A DNA stretch of 64,000 nt from Neorhizobium populisoli (GTDB lineage: Bacteria > Pseudomonadota > Alphaproteobacteria > Rhizobiales > Rhizobiaceae), in NCBI RefSeq assembly GCF_019430945.1, contig NZ_JAHYCB010000003.1, positions 620,001-684,000 of the forward strand. The letters run 5' to 3'. Shown here piece after piece: positions 42,783-52,242 of the stretch. Position numbers and translations under genes: made by a program. Each line of letters starts with the position of its first letter. Position 1 is the stretch's first letter. A model generated the notes under the pieces. The model did no database searches. It was not told the origin of the DNA and worked only from the letters and a program-made list of their open reading frames with translations.

Positions 42783-43754
42783 TCAAGCAGACGCAGCCGC
42801 CCGCCGCGCCGCAATCCCCGCCAGCCGCTCCGTCAGCAGCGCATAAAACCCATCCGCATCCACATCCCGCATGAACATCGCGTTCTTCGGCCGGCCGGTC
42901 ACGCCCCACCAGTCGGCAACCGTCATGCCTTTGGTCAGTTCGGATTCCGTCTCGATCTCCACATTGCAGAGCCGGCCGGAATAAAGCTCCGGCTTCAACA
43001 GATAGGCGATCACGTTCGGATCATGCAGCGGCCCGCCCTCGCTGCCGTATTTCGCTACGTCGAAACGCTCGAAATAATCCAGCCAACCGACCAGAACCTC
43101 GGCAAAATGCCCGCCGATCGCCCGGAAGGCATCGACACGGGCGCGCGTCGTCAGCGTTTTGTGCGTCACGTCGAGCGGCATCATCACGATCGGCACGCCC
43201 GACCCAAACACCACGGCCGCCGCCTGCGGATCGACATAGATGTTGAATTCCGCCGCCGGCGTGATGTTGCCGCCTTCGAAACAGCCGCCGCCCATCAATA
43301 CGACCTGCTTGATGCGGCCGACGATTTCAGGCGCCTTGGTAATCGCCTTGCCGAGATTGGTCATCGGCCCGAGCGTGCAGACGGTCACCGTGCCGGTAGG
43401 CTCGGTCATCAGCTTCTCGATGATGAAATCGACGCCGTGCTGCTCCTGTAGCGGCATCACCGGATCGGGCAGGTCGGCGCCATCCATGCCGGTCGCGCCA
43501 TGCACGTATTCTGCCGTGACTAATGTGCCCGACATCGGCTGGCTGCAGCCTGCAAACACCTTGACATCCGGCCGGCCTGCAAGCTCGCAAACCTTGCGGA
43601 TGTTCACATTGGTCAGCGACAGCGGCACGTTGCCGGCCGCCGCGACGATGCCCAGCACGTCGATTTCCGGACTTCCCAGCGCCAGCAGAATGGCCAGCGC
43701 GTCGTCTTGGCCGGGATCGGTGTCGATGATGATCTTCTGGGTCATGCCGGTCAT
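42783..43754 (-). CDS. Inosine/uridine-preferring nucleoside hydrolase
   Basis: 323 residues with the Ca2+-binding Asp cluster DTDPGQDDALAILLAL at the N-terminus, VHGATGMDGADLP, the central LGPMTNLGKAI, GGGCFEGGNITPAAEFNIYVDPQAA and a late DPNVIAYLL. It hydrolyses N-ribosidic bonds to free base and ribose. No signal peptide. It faces the psuK-psuG operon tail to tail, so a regional role in nucleoside salvage is likely, but it is a separate transcript. Starts at 43754 and 43745 are both plausible; neither has a strong SD. Confidence 0.9.
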   Translation of the reverse strand: MTGMTQKIIIDTDPGQDDALAILLALGSPEIDVLGIVAAAGNVPLSLTNVNIRKVCELAGRPDVKVFAGCSQPMSGTLVTAEYVHGATGMDGADLPDPVMPLQEQHGVDFIIEKLMTEPTGTVTVCTLGPMTNLGKAITKAPEIVGRIKQVVLMGGGCFEGGNITPAAEFNIYVDPQAAAVVFGSGVPIVMMPLDVTHKTLTTRARVDAFRAIGGHFAEVLVGWLDYFERFDVAKYGSEGGPLHDPNVIAYLLKPELYSGRLCNVEIETESELTKGMTVADWWGVTGRPKNAMFMRDVDADGFYALLTERLAGIAARRAAASA

Positions 43755-43779
43755 TTTAAGGAAACTCGCTTTCGGGAAT

Positions 43780-46700
43780 TCAGGCTACATGAGTCATCGG
43801 TTCGCTGGCACGCAATTTGGCCAGAAGCTCGGCCTTACGCTTGTCGAACCGTTCGACGGAGGAGAGTTTGACGGGGCCGAAACCGCGAACCATATCCGGC
43901 AGGCCGGCGAGTTCGACGGCAAGCGCATGATTGCCGGCTTCCAGTCCGGACGAAAGCTCGGCCACCAGCGCAAAATAATCCTCGATCAGCTGCCGCTCCA
44001 TGCGCCGCTCGGCGGTGCGGCCGAACGGATCGAAGGCAGTGCCGCGCAGGAATTTCAGCTTTTCCAGCACTGCGAAGGCAGATCTGATCCAGCCGCCAAA
44101 GGCGATCTTGGCCGGATGGCCGGTGCGCCCATCGATCTTGCGCGAGAAAAGCGGCGGCGCGAGGTGGTGCTTGATCCTAAAATCACCCTCGAACTGCTCG
44201 GCAAGCTTCTTTTCAAAGCTGCGATCCCTATGCAGCCGGGCAACCTCGTATTCGTCCTTGTAGGCCATCAGCTTGAAGGCGTTTTTCGCCACCGCTTCGG
44301 CAAATCCGGTCATGCCGCGCAAGCACGTTTCGGCATTTTGGGCAACGACAACCAGATCGGCATAACGCTTGGCATAAGCCGCATCCTGATAATCGGTGAG
44401 GAAAGCAACGCGCTTCGCAACAATCTCTTCCGGCATGTCGGCCTTCGGCTCCGCCTTCACAAGACCGGCCTCGCGCGCAACGGCCGCGACATCCACAGCC
44501 GCCCGCCGACCCCAGCCGAAAGCGGCGCGGTTCATGGCGATGCCCGTACCGTTCAGCTCGATCGCCTTGTCGATCGCCTCAAGGCTGATCGGCACCAGCC
44601 CGCGTTGCCAGGCATGGCCGAGCAGCAACATGTTGGCGGCAATCGCATCGCCCATCAGCGCCGTCGCCAGATCGGTCGCCGCAACGGTCTCCACCGCCTC
44701 GTCGCCCGCCGCACGGCGCAGCGATTTCAGCGTCGCCTCCTGCCGGAAATCGATTGTCGTGTCCTTCACGAAGGAAGCGGTCGGCGCGAAATGATCGTCG
44801 ATCACCGCCCGCGTCCTGTTCCTGGCAAACGAGGCCAACGAATTCTTCTGCGCCGCCACGACGATATCGAAGCCAAGCACCAGATCGCTCTCGCCCGGCC
44901 CGACCCGCGCCGCGTTGATCTGCGCCGGGTCCTTCGCCAGCCGGATATGCGACACGACGGAGCCGTTTTTCTGCGCCAATCCCGTCTGGTCCAGCGTCAC
45001 CAGCGCCAAACCGTCGAGCAGCGCCGCCTGAGCGAGGATTGCGCTGACCGTGATGACACCCGTGCCACCGATGCCGGCGAGCAGCATGCTGTAGGGCTTT
45101 GAAAAATCCGTCGTGAACACTGGCAACGGCAGATCGTCCATCTTCACCTGTTTCGACTTCACCGCCGGCTTGCGGACACTGCCGCCTTCGACGGTGACGA
45201 AGCTCGGACAGAAACCCTTGATGCAGGACAGATCGGTATTGCAGCTGGACTGGTTGATCCGCCGCTTGCGGCCGAACTCGGTTTCCTGCGGCTCGATCGA
45301 GATGCAGTTGGAAACGGCGGAACAATCGCCGCATCCTTCGCAGACCAGTTCGTTGATGAACGCGCGTTTGTCGGAAACCGGAAACGCGCCGCGCTTGCGG
45401 CGGCGGCGCTTTTCGGCGGCACAGACCTGATCGTAGATCAGCACGGTAACGCCTGGAATTTCCCGCAACTCCCGCTGCACGGCATCCAGCTCATCACGGT
45501 GATGGACGGAAACTTCGCGCGGCAGGTTGCCCTGCCAGACTTCCGGCCGCTCGGCGACAACCACGACGCGCTTTGCCCCTTCCGCCAGCATCTGCCCGAC
45601 AATGCCGGGCACCGTGACGTCACCGTCATGCTTCTGTCCGCCGGTCATCGCGACGGCGTCGTTATAAAGGATCTTGTAGGTGGCATTCACCTTCGCGGCG
45701 ATCCCGGCGCGGATGGCGAGCAGGCCGGAATGGAAATAGGTGCCGTCGCCCATGTTGACGAAAATATGCTTCTCGTCGGTGAATTGCGAAAGCCCGATCC
45801 ACGCCCCGCCCTCACCCCCCATCTGGGTAAAGGTCGAGGTGTTGCGATCCTCGTTGCCGATGATCATCATGTGACAGCCGATACCGGTAGAGGCACGACT
45901 ACCGGCCGGCAGGCGGGTGGAAACACTGTGCGGACAGCCGGAACAAAAATACGCCTCGCGCTTCAACGCCGTCGCCTCTAGGCCAAGCGCCGCCGTCATC
46001 TCATCCACGAAACGCGCCTTGGCGGCCAGATCGTCATCCAGCACACCAAGCCGCGAGAGAATGGCGCGGGCGACGGAGAGCGTGTTGATCTCACCGATCG
46101 CCTGCAGCAGCGTTTCATTCGTTTCGCCAACCTTGCCGAACACGCGAGGACGCTGGCTATCCGGCAGGTTGAAGAGCTGCGCCTTGATCTGGTCTTCGAG
46201 GATAGAGCGCTTCTCTTCCACCACCAGCACGTCATCAACGCCGGCCGCAAACTCCGCAATGCCCTGTGGCTCCAGCGGCCAGACCATGCCGACCTTGTAA
46301 AGCCGGATGCCAAGCTGCCTCGCGCGAACCTCGTCGATGCCGAGCAACGCCAGCGCACCCATCAGATCAAGCCAGGATTTTCCGGTCGAGACGATGCCGA
46401 GTTTTACCCGACCATCCCCACCCCAAATAGAGCGATCGATCTTGTTGGCGCGCGCAAAAGCCTGCACGGCCAGCATCTTCCGCTCCAGCCGAAGCTCCAT
46501 CGCATGCGGCCCGTCCGGCCAGCGCAGCGACAGCCCATCCGGCGCAAACGTCTCATCCGGAACGATGATCTTGGGACTCTCAGGATCGAGATCCACCGTC
46601 GCCGAACATTCGACGATTTCCGTCTGGCATTTGAAACCGATCCAGGCACCGGAATAGCGGCTCATGGCAATGCCAAGCAGCCCGTATTCGACATATTCGC

Positions 46701-47259
46701 CCACACCGGCTGGCGAGAGCAGCGGCACCATGGCGGAGATCAGATTGTGCTCGCTCTGATGCGGCAGCGTCGAGGACACCGCACCGTGATCGTCGCCGAC
46801 AAGAAGCAGCACGCCGCCATTCGGATCGGTGCCGACGGCATTCGCATGCCGGATCACGTCCATGCTGCGATCGACGCCCGGCCCCTTGCCGTACCACATG
46901 GCAAACACGCCGTCGTAACGCGCGCCCTGGAACATGCCGGTCTGCTGCGTGCCCCAGACGGCGGTCGCCGCCATGTCCTCGTTGAGGCCTGGCTGGAACT
47001 TGATATGCGCCGCGTCGAGATACTTTTTCGCCTTGCCCATCTCACGGTCGAAGCTCGCCAAGGGCGAGCCGCGATAGCCGGAAACGTAACCCGCCGTATT
47101 CAGCCCCTTGGTCAGATCTCGGCTCCGCTGGATCATCGGCAGGCGGATCAGCGCTTGCGTGCCCGACACCAGGATACGGCCCTTTTCCAGCGTATAGCGA
47201 TCATCAAGACTTATCTTGCGATCTTGGGAAAGGGTATCCGGTGTCGGGTGAATGGACAT
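43780..47259 (-). CDS. Indolepyruvate ferredoxin oxidoreductase family protein (fused alpha/beta)
   Basis: 1159 residues, the single-chain aerobic type. ThDP-binding parts include CSGCPHSVSTRLPAGSRAS and NMGDGTYFHSGLLAIRAG. A ferredoxin-like region has CEGCGDCSAVSNC and further cysteines in SSCNTDLSCIKGFC. The gamma-type domain follows (AGIGGTGVITVSAILAQAA), and a long C-terminal DUF6537-like helical part ends MTHVA. It oxidatively decarboxylates aryl 2-oxoacids (indolepyruvate, phenylpyruvate) to acyl-CoA. The start codon immediately follows the stop of the FAD-linked dehydrogenase gene, so the two form a unit converting D-2-hydroxyacid to acyl-CoA. Confidence 0.9.
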   Translation of the reverse strand: MSIHPTPDTLSQDRKISLDDRYTLEKGRILVSGTQALIRLPMIQRSRDLTKGLNTAGYVSGYRGSPLASFDREMGKAKKYLDAAHIKFQPGLNEDMAATAVWGTQQTGMFQGARYDGVFAMWYGKGPGVDRSMDVIRHANAVGTDPNGGVLLLVGDDHGAVSSTLPHQSEHNLISAMVPLLSPAGVGEYVEYGLLGIAMSRYSGAWIGFKCQTEIVECSATVDLDPESPKIIVPDETFAPDGLSLRWPDGPHAMELRLERKMLAVQAFARANKIDRSIWGGDGRVKLGIVSTGKSWLDLMGALALLGIDEVRARQLGIRLYKVGMVWPLEPQGIAEFAAGVDDVLVVEEKRSILEDQIKAQLFNLPDSQRPRVFGKVGETNETLLQAIGEINTLSVARAILSRLGVLDDDLAAKARFVDEMTAALGLEATALKREAYFCSGCPHSVSTRLPAGSRASTGIGCHMMIIGNEDRNTSTFTQMGGEGGAWIGLSQFTDEKHIFVNMGDGTYFHSGLLAIRAGIAAKVNATYKILYNDAVAMTGGQKHDGDVTVPGIVGQMLAEGAKRVVVVAERPEVWQGNLPREVSVHHRDELDAVQRELREIPGVTVLIYDQVCAAEKRRRRKRGAFPVSDKRAFINELVCEGCGDCSAVSNCISIEPQETEFGRKRRINQSSCNTDLSCIKGFCPSFVTVEGGSVRKPAVKSKQVKMDDLPLPVFTTDFSKPYSMLLAGIGGTGVITVSAILAQAALLDGLALVTLDQTGLAQKNGSVVSHIRLAKDPAQINAARVGPGESDLVLGFDIVVAAQKNSLASFARNRTRAVIDDHFAPTASFVKDTTIDFRQEATLKSLRRAAGDEAVETVAATDLATALMGDAIAANMLLLGHAWQRGLVPISLEAIDKAIELNGTGIAMNRAAFGWGRRAAVDVAAVAREAGLVKAEPKADMPEEIVAKRVAFLTDYQDAAYAKRYADLVVVAQNAETCLRGMTGFAEAVAKNAFKLMAYKDEYEVARLHRDRSFEKKLAEQFEGDFRIKHHLAPPLFSRKIDGRTGHPAKIAFGGWIRSAFAVLEKLKFLRGTAFDPFGRTAERRMERQLIEDYFALVAELSSGLEAGNHALAVELAGLPDMVRGFGPVKLSSVERFDKRKAELLAKLRASEPMTHVA

Positions 47260-48687
47260 CTAGTGCTGCTCCAGCGCCCCGCCGAACGAGGCTGGCGCCT
47301 CGAAGACACGGCCGCGATTGAGGATATAATTGGGGTCGAACGCCGTCTTCATCCGCCGCATCGTGGCAATCTCGGCTTCGCTTCGGGCGTATTTCAGATA
47401 GTGCTTCTTGTCCGTGCCGATGCCATGTTCGGCCGAAACCCCGCCGCCGACCTTCTGGATACCGGAGAAGATCACTTCGGCGATCGCCTCATAGTGATCG
47501 GTGAACATGCAATAGTGCAGGTTGCCGTCGCCCATATGGCCGAAAATATAGGTTTGGTTCTCGGGATCGATCGCGTCGATCGGCACCTTCACCGTGTCCA
47601 AGAATTCCTGCATCCGGCCGAGCGGCACGGAAATATCGAAGCCGATCAGCACGCCATTGCTGAACAGGAAATCGTTGATGCCGTCGCGGATCGCCCAGAG
47701 CGCCTGCGATTCTCGCATCGAGTTGGACAGCACGACATCCGTCGCCAGCCCATCTTCAATCGCCTGCGCAAGGGCTGCCTCGAAACGCTCATTGTCCTGA
47801 TCCGGCGACTGGCCCTGGATCTCAATCATCGCATACATGCCCGCACCGGTTTCCACCGGCGGGCGGATGCCCATGTAATTGACGGTCTTCTCGTAAATGT
47901 TCGGAAACAGCAGCTCGAACGCAGACAGCAGACCGGAAAGCTCGACGCGCAGACGTGCCAGAAGCTCCTGCACCGCCGCGAGCGAAGGCAGCGCCACGAA
48001 GGCATTGCGCTCGATCTTCGGCTTCGGATGCAGTTTCAGGCAGGCGCGGGTGACCACACCGATCGTGCCTTCCGTACCGATGAACAGCGGGCTGAGGTTA
48101 TAACCGGAATTGTCCTTCGGCAGGCCTTTGAGCGACGAGATGATCGTGCCATCCGCCAGCACCGCCTCGACGCCCATCACCTGCGCCCGGTACATGCCGT
48201 ACCGCAAAACGCGGATACCGCCGGCATTGGTGCCGATATTGCCGCCGACTGTCGCCGTGCCGCGTGCGCCGATATCGACGCCGAAATAGAGGTTTTCGTG
48301 ATCTGCCGCCTGCTGGATGATCTGCATCGGCGTGCCGGCCCCAGCAATGATCGTCTGCGCCGCCTTGTCGATCGCGTCCACGCCGTTCAACCGCTCCAGC
48401 GACAGCGACACCTCACCCGCCTCCGGCCGCGAAGCCCCGGACAGGCCCGTGCGCCCGCCTTGCACCACGATCGGCTGACCGACCGCATTGGCGGCGGCGA
48501 GAATGACAGAAACATCCTGCGTATTGCGCGGGCGCAGCACCGCAAGCGGCATCGCCCCCTTGGCCGTCGCATCGGCCGCATACCCTTCGGAAATCGCATC
48601 TCCGAGCAGAATGGCCGCGGAATCGAGCTTGCCTTCAAGGCTTTTAAGCAACTGGTTTACGCGGTCGGACGATGCGCGATCGGACAA
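47260..48687 (-). CDS. FAD-linked D-2-hydroxyacid dehydrogenase (GlcD/D-LDH family)
   Basis: About 475 residues from TTG 48687 (GGGAGG at 6 nt). ATG 48756 also has an SD and would add 23 residues. The FAD-binding VAO-type domain has VVQGGRTGLSGASRP and ARGTATVGGNIGTNAGGIRVLRYG. The C-terminal oxidase domain has GHMGDGNLHYCMF and SAEHGIGTDKKHYL, the latter typical of GlcD. It oxidises a D-2-hydroxyacid to the 2-oxoacid, passing electrons to the quinone pool or an ETF. Its gene abuts the indolepyruvate oxidoreductase gene, and the pair is divergent from a FadR-type regulator. Confidence 0.88.
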   Translation of the reverse strand: MSDRASSDRVNQLLKSLEGKLDSAAILLGDAISEGYAADATAKGAMPLAVLRPRNTQDVSVILAAANAVGQPIVVQGGRTGLSGASRPEAGEVSLSLERLNGVDAIDKAAQTIIAGAGTPMQIIQQAADHENLYFGVDIGARGTATVGGNIGTNAGGIRVLRYGMYRAQVMGVEAVLADGTIISSLKGLPKDNSGYNLSPLFIGTEGTIGVVTRACLKLHPKPKIERNAFVALPSLAAVQELLARLRVELSGLLSAFELLFPNIYEKTVNYMGIRPPVETGAGMYAMIEIQGQSPDQDNERFEAALAQAIEDGLATDVVLSNSMRESQALWAIRDGINDFLFSNGVLIGFDISVPLGRMQEFLDTVKVPIDAIDPENQTYIFGHMGDGNLHYCMFTDHYEAIAEVIFSGIQKVGGGVSAEHGIGTDKKHYLKYARSEAEIATMRRMKTAFDPNYILNRGRVFEAPASFGGALEQH

Positions 48688-48919
48688 GGATACCCTCCCA
48701 TTTGTACGGGCGTGATCGGCCACGGCATCATGCCGGGCCTCAGCCATTTCGCGCATATTCTTCCCCTTGCCTTGGCGGCTTTGCAAGAGACGTTATTCCC
48801 AATCTTCTATTTGTCAAACCTATATTTAAATAGCGATAGCTTTTCGGATTAGGGCGTGGCATGACTTGTATGGGAGATACGGCCGGAACAGGCCGGCACG
48901 CTTTGGGGAAGGCAACGAC

Positions 48920-49675
48920 ATGATCCTCAAATATGACGAGGTTGTCCGCACGGGCATTGCCAAACAGGTGGCCGACAATATCCGCTCGGCGATCATGGAT
49001 GGCCGCCTGAAGGTGGATGAGCGCCTGCCGACCGAGGAAGACCTGGCCAAAAGCTTCGGTATTTCCCGCCCGACTGTGCGCGAAGCACTGAAACGCCTTG
49101 CCGCCCAGAACCTCATCCACTCCAAGCGCGGCCCGACCGGCGGCAATTTCGTCAAGCGACCAGATCCGGAAGGCCTGTCTAAGGCGATCACCGGTGCCGC
49201 CACACTGCTGGTCGGCATCGGCGCCTTCGATATTGAAGAGATCATCACCGCTCGGCTGGAAACGGAAACCGTCTGCTGCCGCCTCGCCACCGAAAACCGC
49301 AGCGAAACTGATCTTGCCGCCATGCAGGCGGAAATCGCCGTGCAGCAAGACGAGGCGATCAGCGACGAGGATTTCTGTGCCTCCGACGTGCGCTTTCACC
49401 GCGCGCTGGTGGAATCCACCGGCAATGGCCCGATGAAGCTGATGATGTACACGGTGATCGAGGCCTTCATCCCGATCACCAACATGATCGTCTTCCGCGT
49501 CCGCGAGCGCCGGCAGGTCGCATCGCTGCATCAGGAAATCCTCGATGCCATAAGCAATCGCGATGCGGCCAAGGCCGCCGATGCTCTGGCCCGTCTGCTC
49601 GCCTATGTGCGGGAAACATATTCGGCCGTGCTTGAAGCGCGTGCCAAACGCGAGGCCACACCAGCCTCCGCCTGA
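48920..49675 (+). CDS. GntR/FadR-family transcriptional regulator
   Basis: 251 residues from ATG 48920 (GGGGAAGGCAACGAC upstream). The winged helix is LPTEEDLAKSFGISRPTVRE (about residues 36-55), followed by the FCD ligand-binding domain with DVRFHRALVESTGN and a C-terminal HQEILDAISNRDAAKA, the metal-type FadR/LldR class. Such regulators answer to organic acids like lactate or fatty acyl-CoA. It is divergent from the FAD-linked dehydrogenase and precedes the AcuI-like gene on its own strand. A GTAT-N5-ATAC half-palindrome at 48868-48880 is only a weak operator candidate. Confidence 0.9.
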   Translation: MILKYDEVVRTGIAKQVADNIRSAIMDGRLKVDERLPTEEDLAKSFGISRPTVREALKRLAAQNLIHSKRGPTGGNFVKRPDPEGLSKAITGAATLLVGIGAFDIEEIITARLETETVCCRLATENRSETDLAAMQAEIAVQQDEAISDEDFCASDVRFHRALVESTGNGPMKLMMYTVIEAFIPITNMIVFRVRERRQVASLHQEILDAISNRDAAKAADALARLLAYVRETYSAVLEARAKREATPASA

Positions 49676-49701
49676 ACCATCATAAAACCGGGAGAGATTT
49701 C

Positions 49702-50697
49702 ATGACAGAGACCTTCAGAGCCATGGTGATCGACGCCATCGACGGCAAGCCGAAAGGCGTGTTCCGCGACATCTCGATCGCAGAACTCCCGGACAACGAC
49801 GTCCTCGTCGAGATCGCTTATTCGACGCTGAACTACAAGGATGGCCTCGCCATTTCCGGCAAGGGTCGCATTGCCCGCCGCATGCCGATGATCGCCGGCA
49901 TCGACCTTTCCGGCACCGTCGTCGAATCCCGCTCGCCGGAATGGAAGCCCGGCGACAAGGTGGTGCTGAACGGCTGGGGCCTCTCGGAAACCGAATGGGG
50001 CACCTATGGCCGCTACCAGCGCGTCAAGGCCGAATGGCTGATCCCGCTGCCGGATGCTTTTTCTATGCAACAGGCCATGGCGATCGGCACCGCCGGTTAC
50101 ACCTCGGCACTCTGCGTTGATGCGCTGGAAAAATGGGGCTCGATCAAGCCAGGCGACGGCGAGGTACTGGTAACGGGTGCCGCCGGCGGCGTCGGCTCGG
50201 TGGCGATCGCATTGCTCGCCGCCCGCGGCTACAACGTCACCGCCTCCACCGGCCGCCCGGAAACCCGTGACTACCTCGCTTCGCTCGGCGCCACGAACTT
50301 CATCGACCGCGCCACGTTGTCGGAAAAGGGCGGCCCGCTGCAGAAGGAACGCTGGACAGGCGGTGTCGATAGCGTCGGCTCCACGACGCTTGCGAATGCG
50401 CTGGCCCAGACGGTGCGCGGTGGAGCGATTGCGGCGTGTGGGCTTGCCGGTGGGGCGGACCTTCCGGGCACGGTGCTGCCGCATATCCTGCGCGCAGTGA
50501 CATTGATCGGGGTAGATTCGGTGATGGCCTCGCGGGAGCAGCGGCTTGCAGCTTGGGGAAGGCTGGCGCGGGATCTGGATAAGGCGAAGCTCGACAAGAT
50601 GACGACGGTGGAGCCGATGTCGAATCTGCCGCAATTGGCGGAGGATATCGTTGCCGGGAAGGTGCGCGGGCGCGTTGTGATTGATGTGATGAAATAA
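49702..50697 (+). CDS. acuI: AcuI/YhdH-type MDR oxidoreductase (acryloyl-CoA reductase family)
   Basis: 331 residues. The zinc-lacking MDR family pattern is clear: FRAMVIDAIDGKPKG start, STLNYKDGLAISGKGRI, AGIDLSGTVVESRSP, the Rossmann VTGAAGGVGSVAIALLAARGY, and GVDSVMASREQRLAAWGRLA near the end, which separates AcuI/YhdH from quinone reductases. AcuI reduces acryloyl-CoA to propanoyl-CoA with NADPH. GGGAGAG precedes the ATG. It follows the FadR-type gene by 26 nt, probably as one transcript. It may detoxify an acryloyl-CoA-like product. Confidence 0.87.
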   Translation: MTETFRAMVIDAIDGKPKGVFRDISIAELPDNDVLVEIAYSTLNYKDGLAISGKGRIARRMPMIAGIDLSGTVVESRSPEWKPGDKVVLNGWGLSETEWGTYGRYQRVKAEWLIPLPDAFSMQQAMAIGTAGYTSALCVDALEKWGSIKPGDGEVLVTGAAGGVGSVAIALLAARGYNVTASTGRPETRDYLASLGATNFIDRATLSEKGGPLQKERWTGGVDSVGSTTLANALAQTVRGGAIAACGLAGGADLPGTVLPHILRAVTLIGVDSVMASREQRLAAWGRLARDLDKAKLDKMTTVEPMSNLPQLAEDIVAGKVRGRVVIDVMK

Positions 50698-50708
50698 GTT
50701 AGGCGTTT

Positions 50709-50847
50709 GCCCCTCACCCTAACCCTCTCCCCGCTTGCGGGGAGAGGGGACGTACCCCAAGCCTCCGTCAGAGAGTGAGAAGAACAGTGCGGCACATCTC
50801 CTTCTCCCTGCGGGCGGGGAGAAGGTGGCGGCAGCCGGATGAGGGGC
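50709..50847. repeat. Rhizobial palindromic intergenic repeat (third class)
   Basis: Located between two convergent gene ends, the element has inverted outer ends GCCCCTCA (50709-50716) and TGAGGGGC (50840-50847). It holds two inner hairpins: CCCTCTCCCC-GCTTGC-GGGGAGAGGG and CTTCTCCC-TGCGGGCG-GGGAGAAG. The sequence differs from the 7236 and 32281 elements but has the same palindromic style. It probably ends both transcripts. No gene is present. Confidence 0.8.
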
Positions 50848-50856
50848 TGCTCGGCC

Positions 50857-52242
50857 CTACATCTTCATCTCACCCAGCTTCGTCAGCAGCGCCGCCCCGG
50901 TCTTGATCCCGTCGATAAACAAGTCGATCTTCAGGTTCTCATTCGGCGCATGGTTCGCCTCATCCGCATTCGCATAAGGCACCACAAACGCCGGCTTCTT
51001 CAGGATCTTCGTGAACACGTAATCCGGCAGCGACCCACCCACGGTCGGATAAAGCAGCGGCTCCACCCCGCGCGCCGTGAAGATCGCATCCTGGATCACC
51101 GGTGCAAACGGGCTGTCCATCGGTGTCTTGGAGGGAAGCATGGCGTTCTGCGGCACGAATTCCACGTCCGGCGCGTGCTTCTCCACATGCGCCCGCACCT
51201 TCTCGAACACGTAGTCCGGCGTCAGGCTTTCGACCAGCCGGATATCGCACTTGGCAAACGCTTCACAGGGCAGAACCGTCTTCTGGCCCGGCCCGCCATA
51301 ACCGCCATGCAGGCCGTTGATCGTCAGCGTCGGATGGAACATCAGCCGGTCGAAATAACCGCGGTCCAGCGGCTGGTCGAGTTCCTTGATGCCGAGATCG
51401 GCCTTGATCGCATCGAGATCGAGCGGCAGTTTGTCCACCGCGTCGCGCTCCATATTGGTCGGCGGCACGACGACATCATGCAGTCCGTCGATGGTGATCT
51501 CGCCGCGCTCGTTCTTCATGGTGGCGAGCAGATGCACCAGCTTCCAGATCGCATTCGGCATGACGCCGCCGAAATTGCCGGAATGGGCATCGCGATTGGC
51601 GGTCTTGGAGCGCAACTCGAAAGACGCCACCCCGCGCACGCCAAATGTGATGATCGGCGTGTCGCTCTCATGCAGCGGCCCATCCGAGGTAACGACCAGA
51701 TCGGCGGCATTCAGCTTGTCGGCATGTTCGCGCACGAATTCGGCAATATGCGGGCTGCCGATCTCCTCTTCGCCTTCGAGCAGGAAGATGACGTTGCAGG
51801 GCAGCTCGCCGGTGATCTTCAGATGCGATTCCAGCGCCATCAGCTGCGCGAAATGCTGGCCCTTGTTGTCGCCGATGCCGCGCGCATAGATGCGCCCGTT
51901 GCGGATGGTCGGCTCGAACGGCGGGCTGTCCCACAGCTCATAAGGTTCCGGCGGCTGCACGTCGTAATGACCGTAAAGCAGTACGGTCGGTTTGCCCGGT
52001 TGCTTTTCCATGCGGCCGAGAACCATCGGATGGTTCTTGGTCGCAATGGTCGTCGCCTCCATGCCCATGCCGTTCAGCATATCGACAAGGATCGCCGCAA
52101 CCTCCTTGATGCCATTGTTCTGGGCGCTGATCGAGGGGTGGCGGACATAGTCCATCACCCGCTCGATGAAGCTTTCGCGGTTTTCGTCGATATGGGCGAA
52201 TATCCGGTCCAGATCGGCCTGCTGTTCGGTCATGTCATGCAT
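50857..52242 (-). CDS. M20-family metallodipeptidase
   Basis: 461 residues. Zinc-ligand motifs: LLYGHYDVQPP (His/Asp), GIGDNKGQHFAQLMAL, EGEEEIGSPH (catalytic Glu and ligand), VTSDGP, and TVGGSLPDYVF. This is the M20 dipeptidase type (CNDP/ArgE relatives), cytoplasmic. Its start overlaps the HyuA gene by 8 nt, and it is the last gene of the long operon after HyuB and HyuA. It would release amino acids from dipeptides or N-carbamyl products. The ATG at 52233 is an alternative start. Confidence 0.9.
   Translation of the reverse strand: MHDMTEQQADLDRIFAHIDENRESFIERVMDYVRHPSISAQNNGIKEVAAILVDMLNGMGMEATTIATKNHPMVLGRMEKQPGKPTVLLYGHYDVQPPEPYELWDSPPFEPTIRNGRIYARGIGDNKGQHFAQLMALESHLKITGELPCNVIFLLEGEEEIGSPHIAEFVREHADKLNAADLVVTSDGPLHESDTPIITFGVRGVASFELRSKTANRDAHSGNFGGVMPNAIWKLVHLLATMKNERGEITIDGLHDVVVPPTNMERDAVDKLPLDLDAIKADLGIKELDQPLDRGYFDRLMFHPTLTINGLHGGYGGPGQKTVLPCEAFAKCDIRLVESLTPDYVFEKVRAHVEKHAPDVEFVPQNAMLPSKTPMDSPFAPVIQDAIFTARGVEPLLYPTVGGSLPDYVFTKILKKPAFVVPYANADEANHAPNENLKIDLFIDGIKTGAALLTKLGEMKM

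Noticed and set aside
46504..48852. 782-codon plus-strand open frame opposite the indolepyruvate oxidoreductase and FAD dehydrogenase genes
   Set aside because: It spans two well-supported genes on the other strand and has shadow-like composition.
48868..48880. GTAT-N5-ATAC as a FadR-type operator
   Set aside because: Only four bases per arm and not matching the usual FadR-type TNGTNNNACNA spacing; kept as a remark only.
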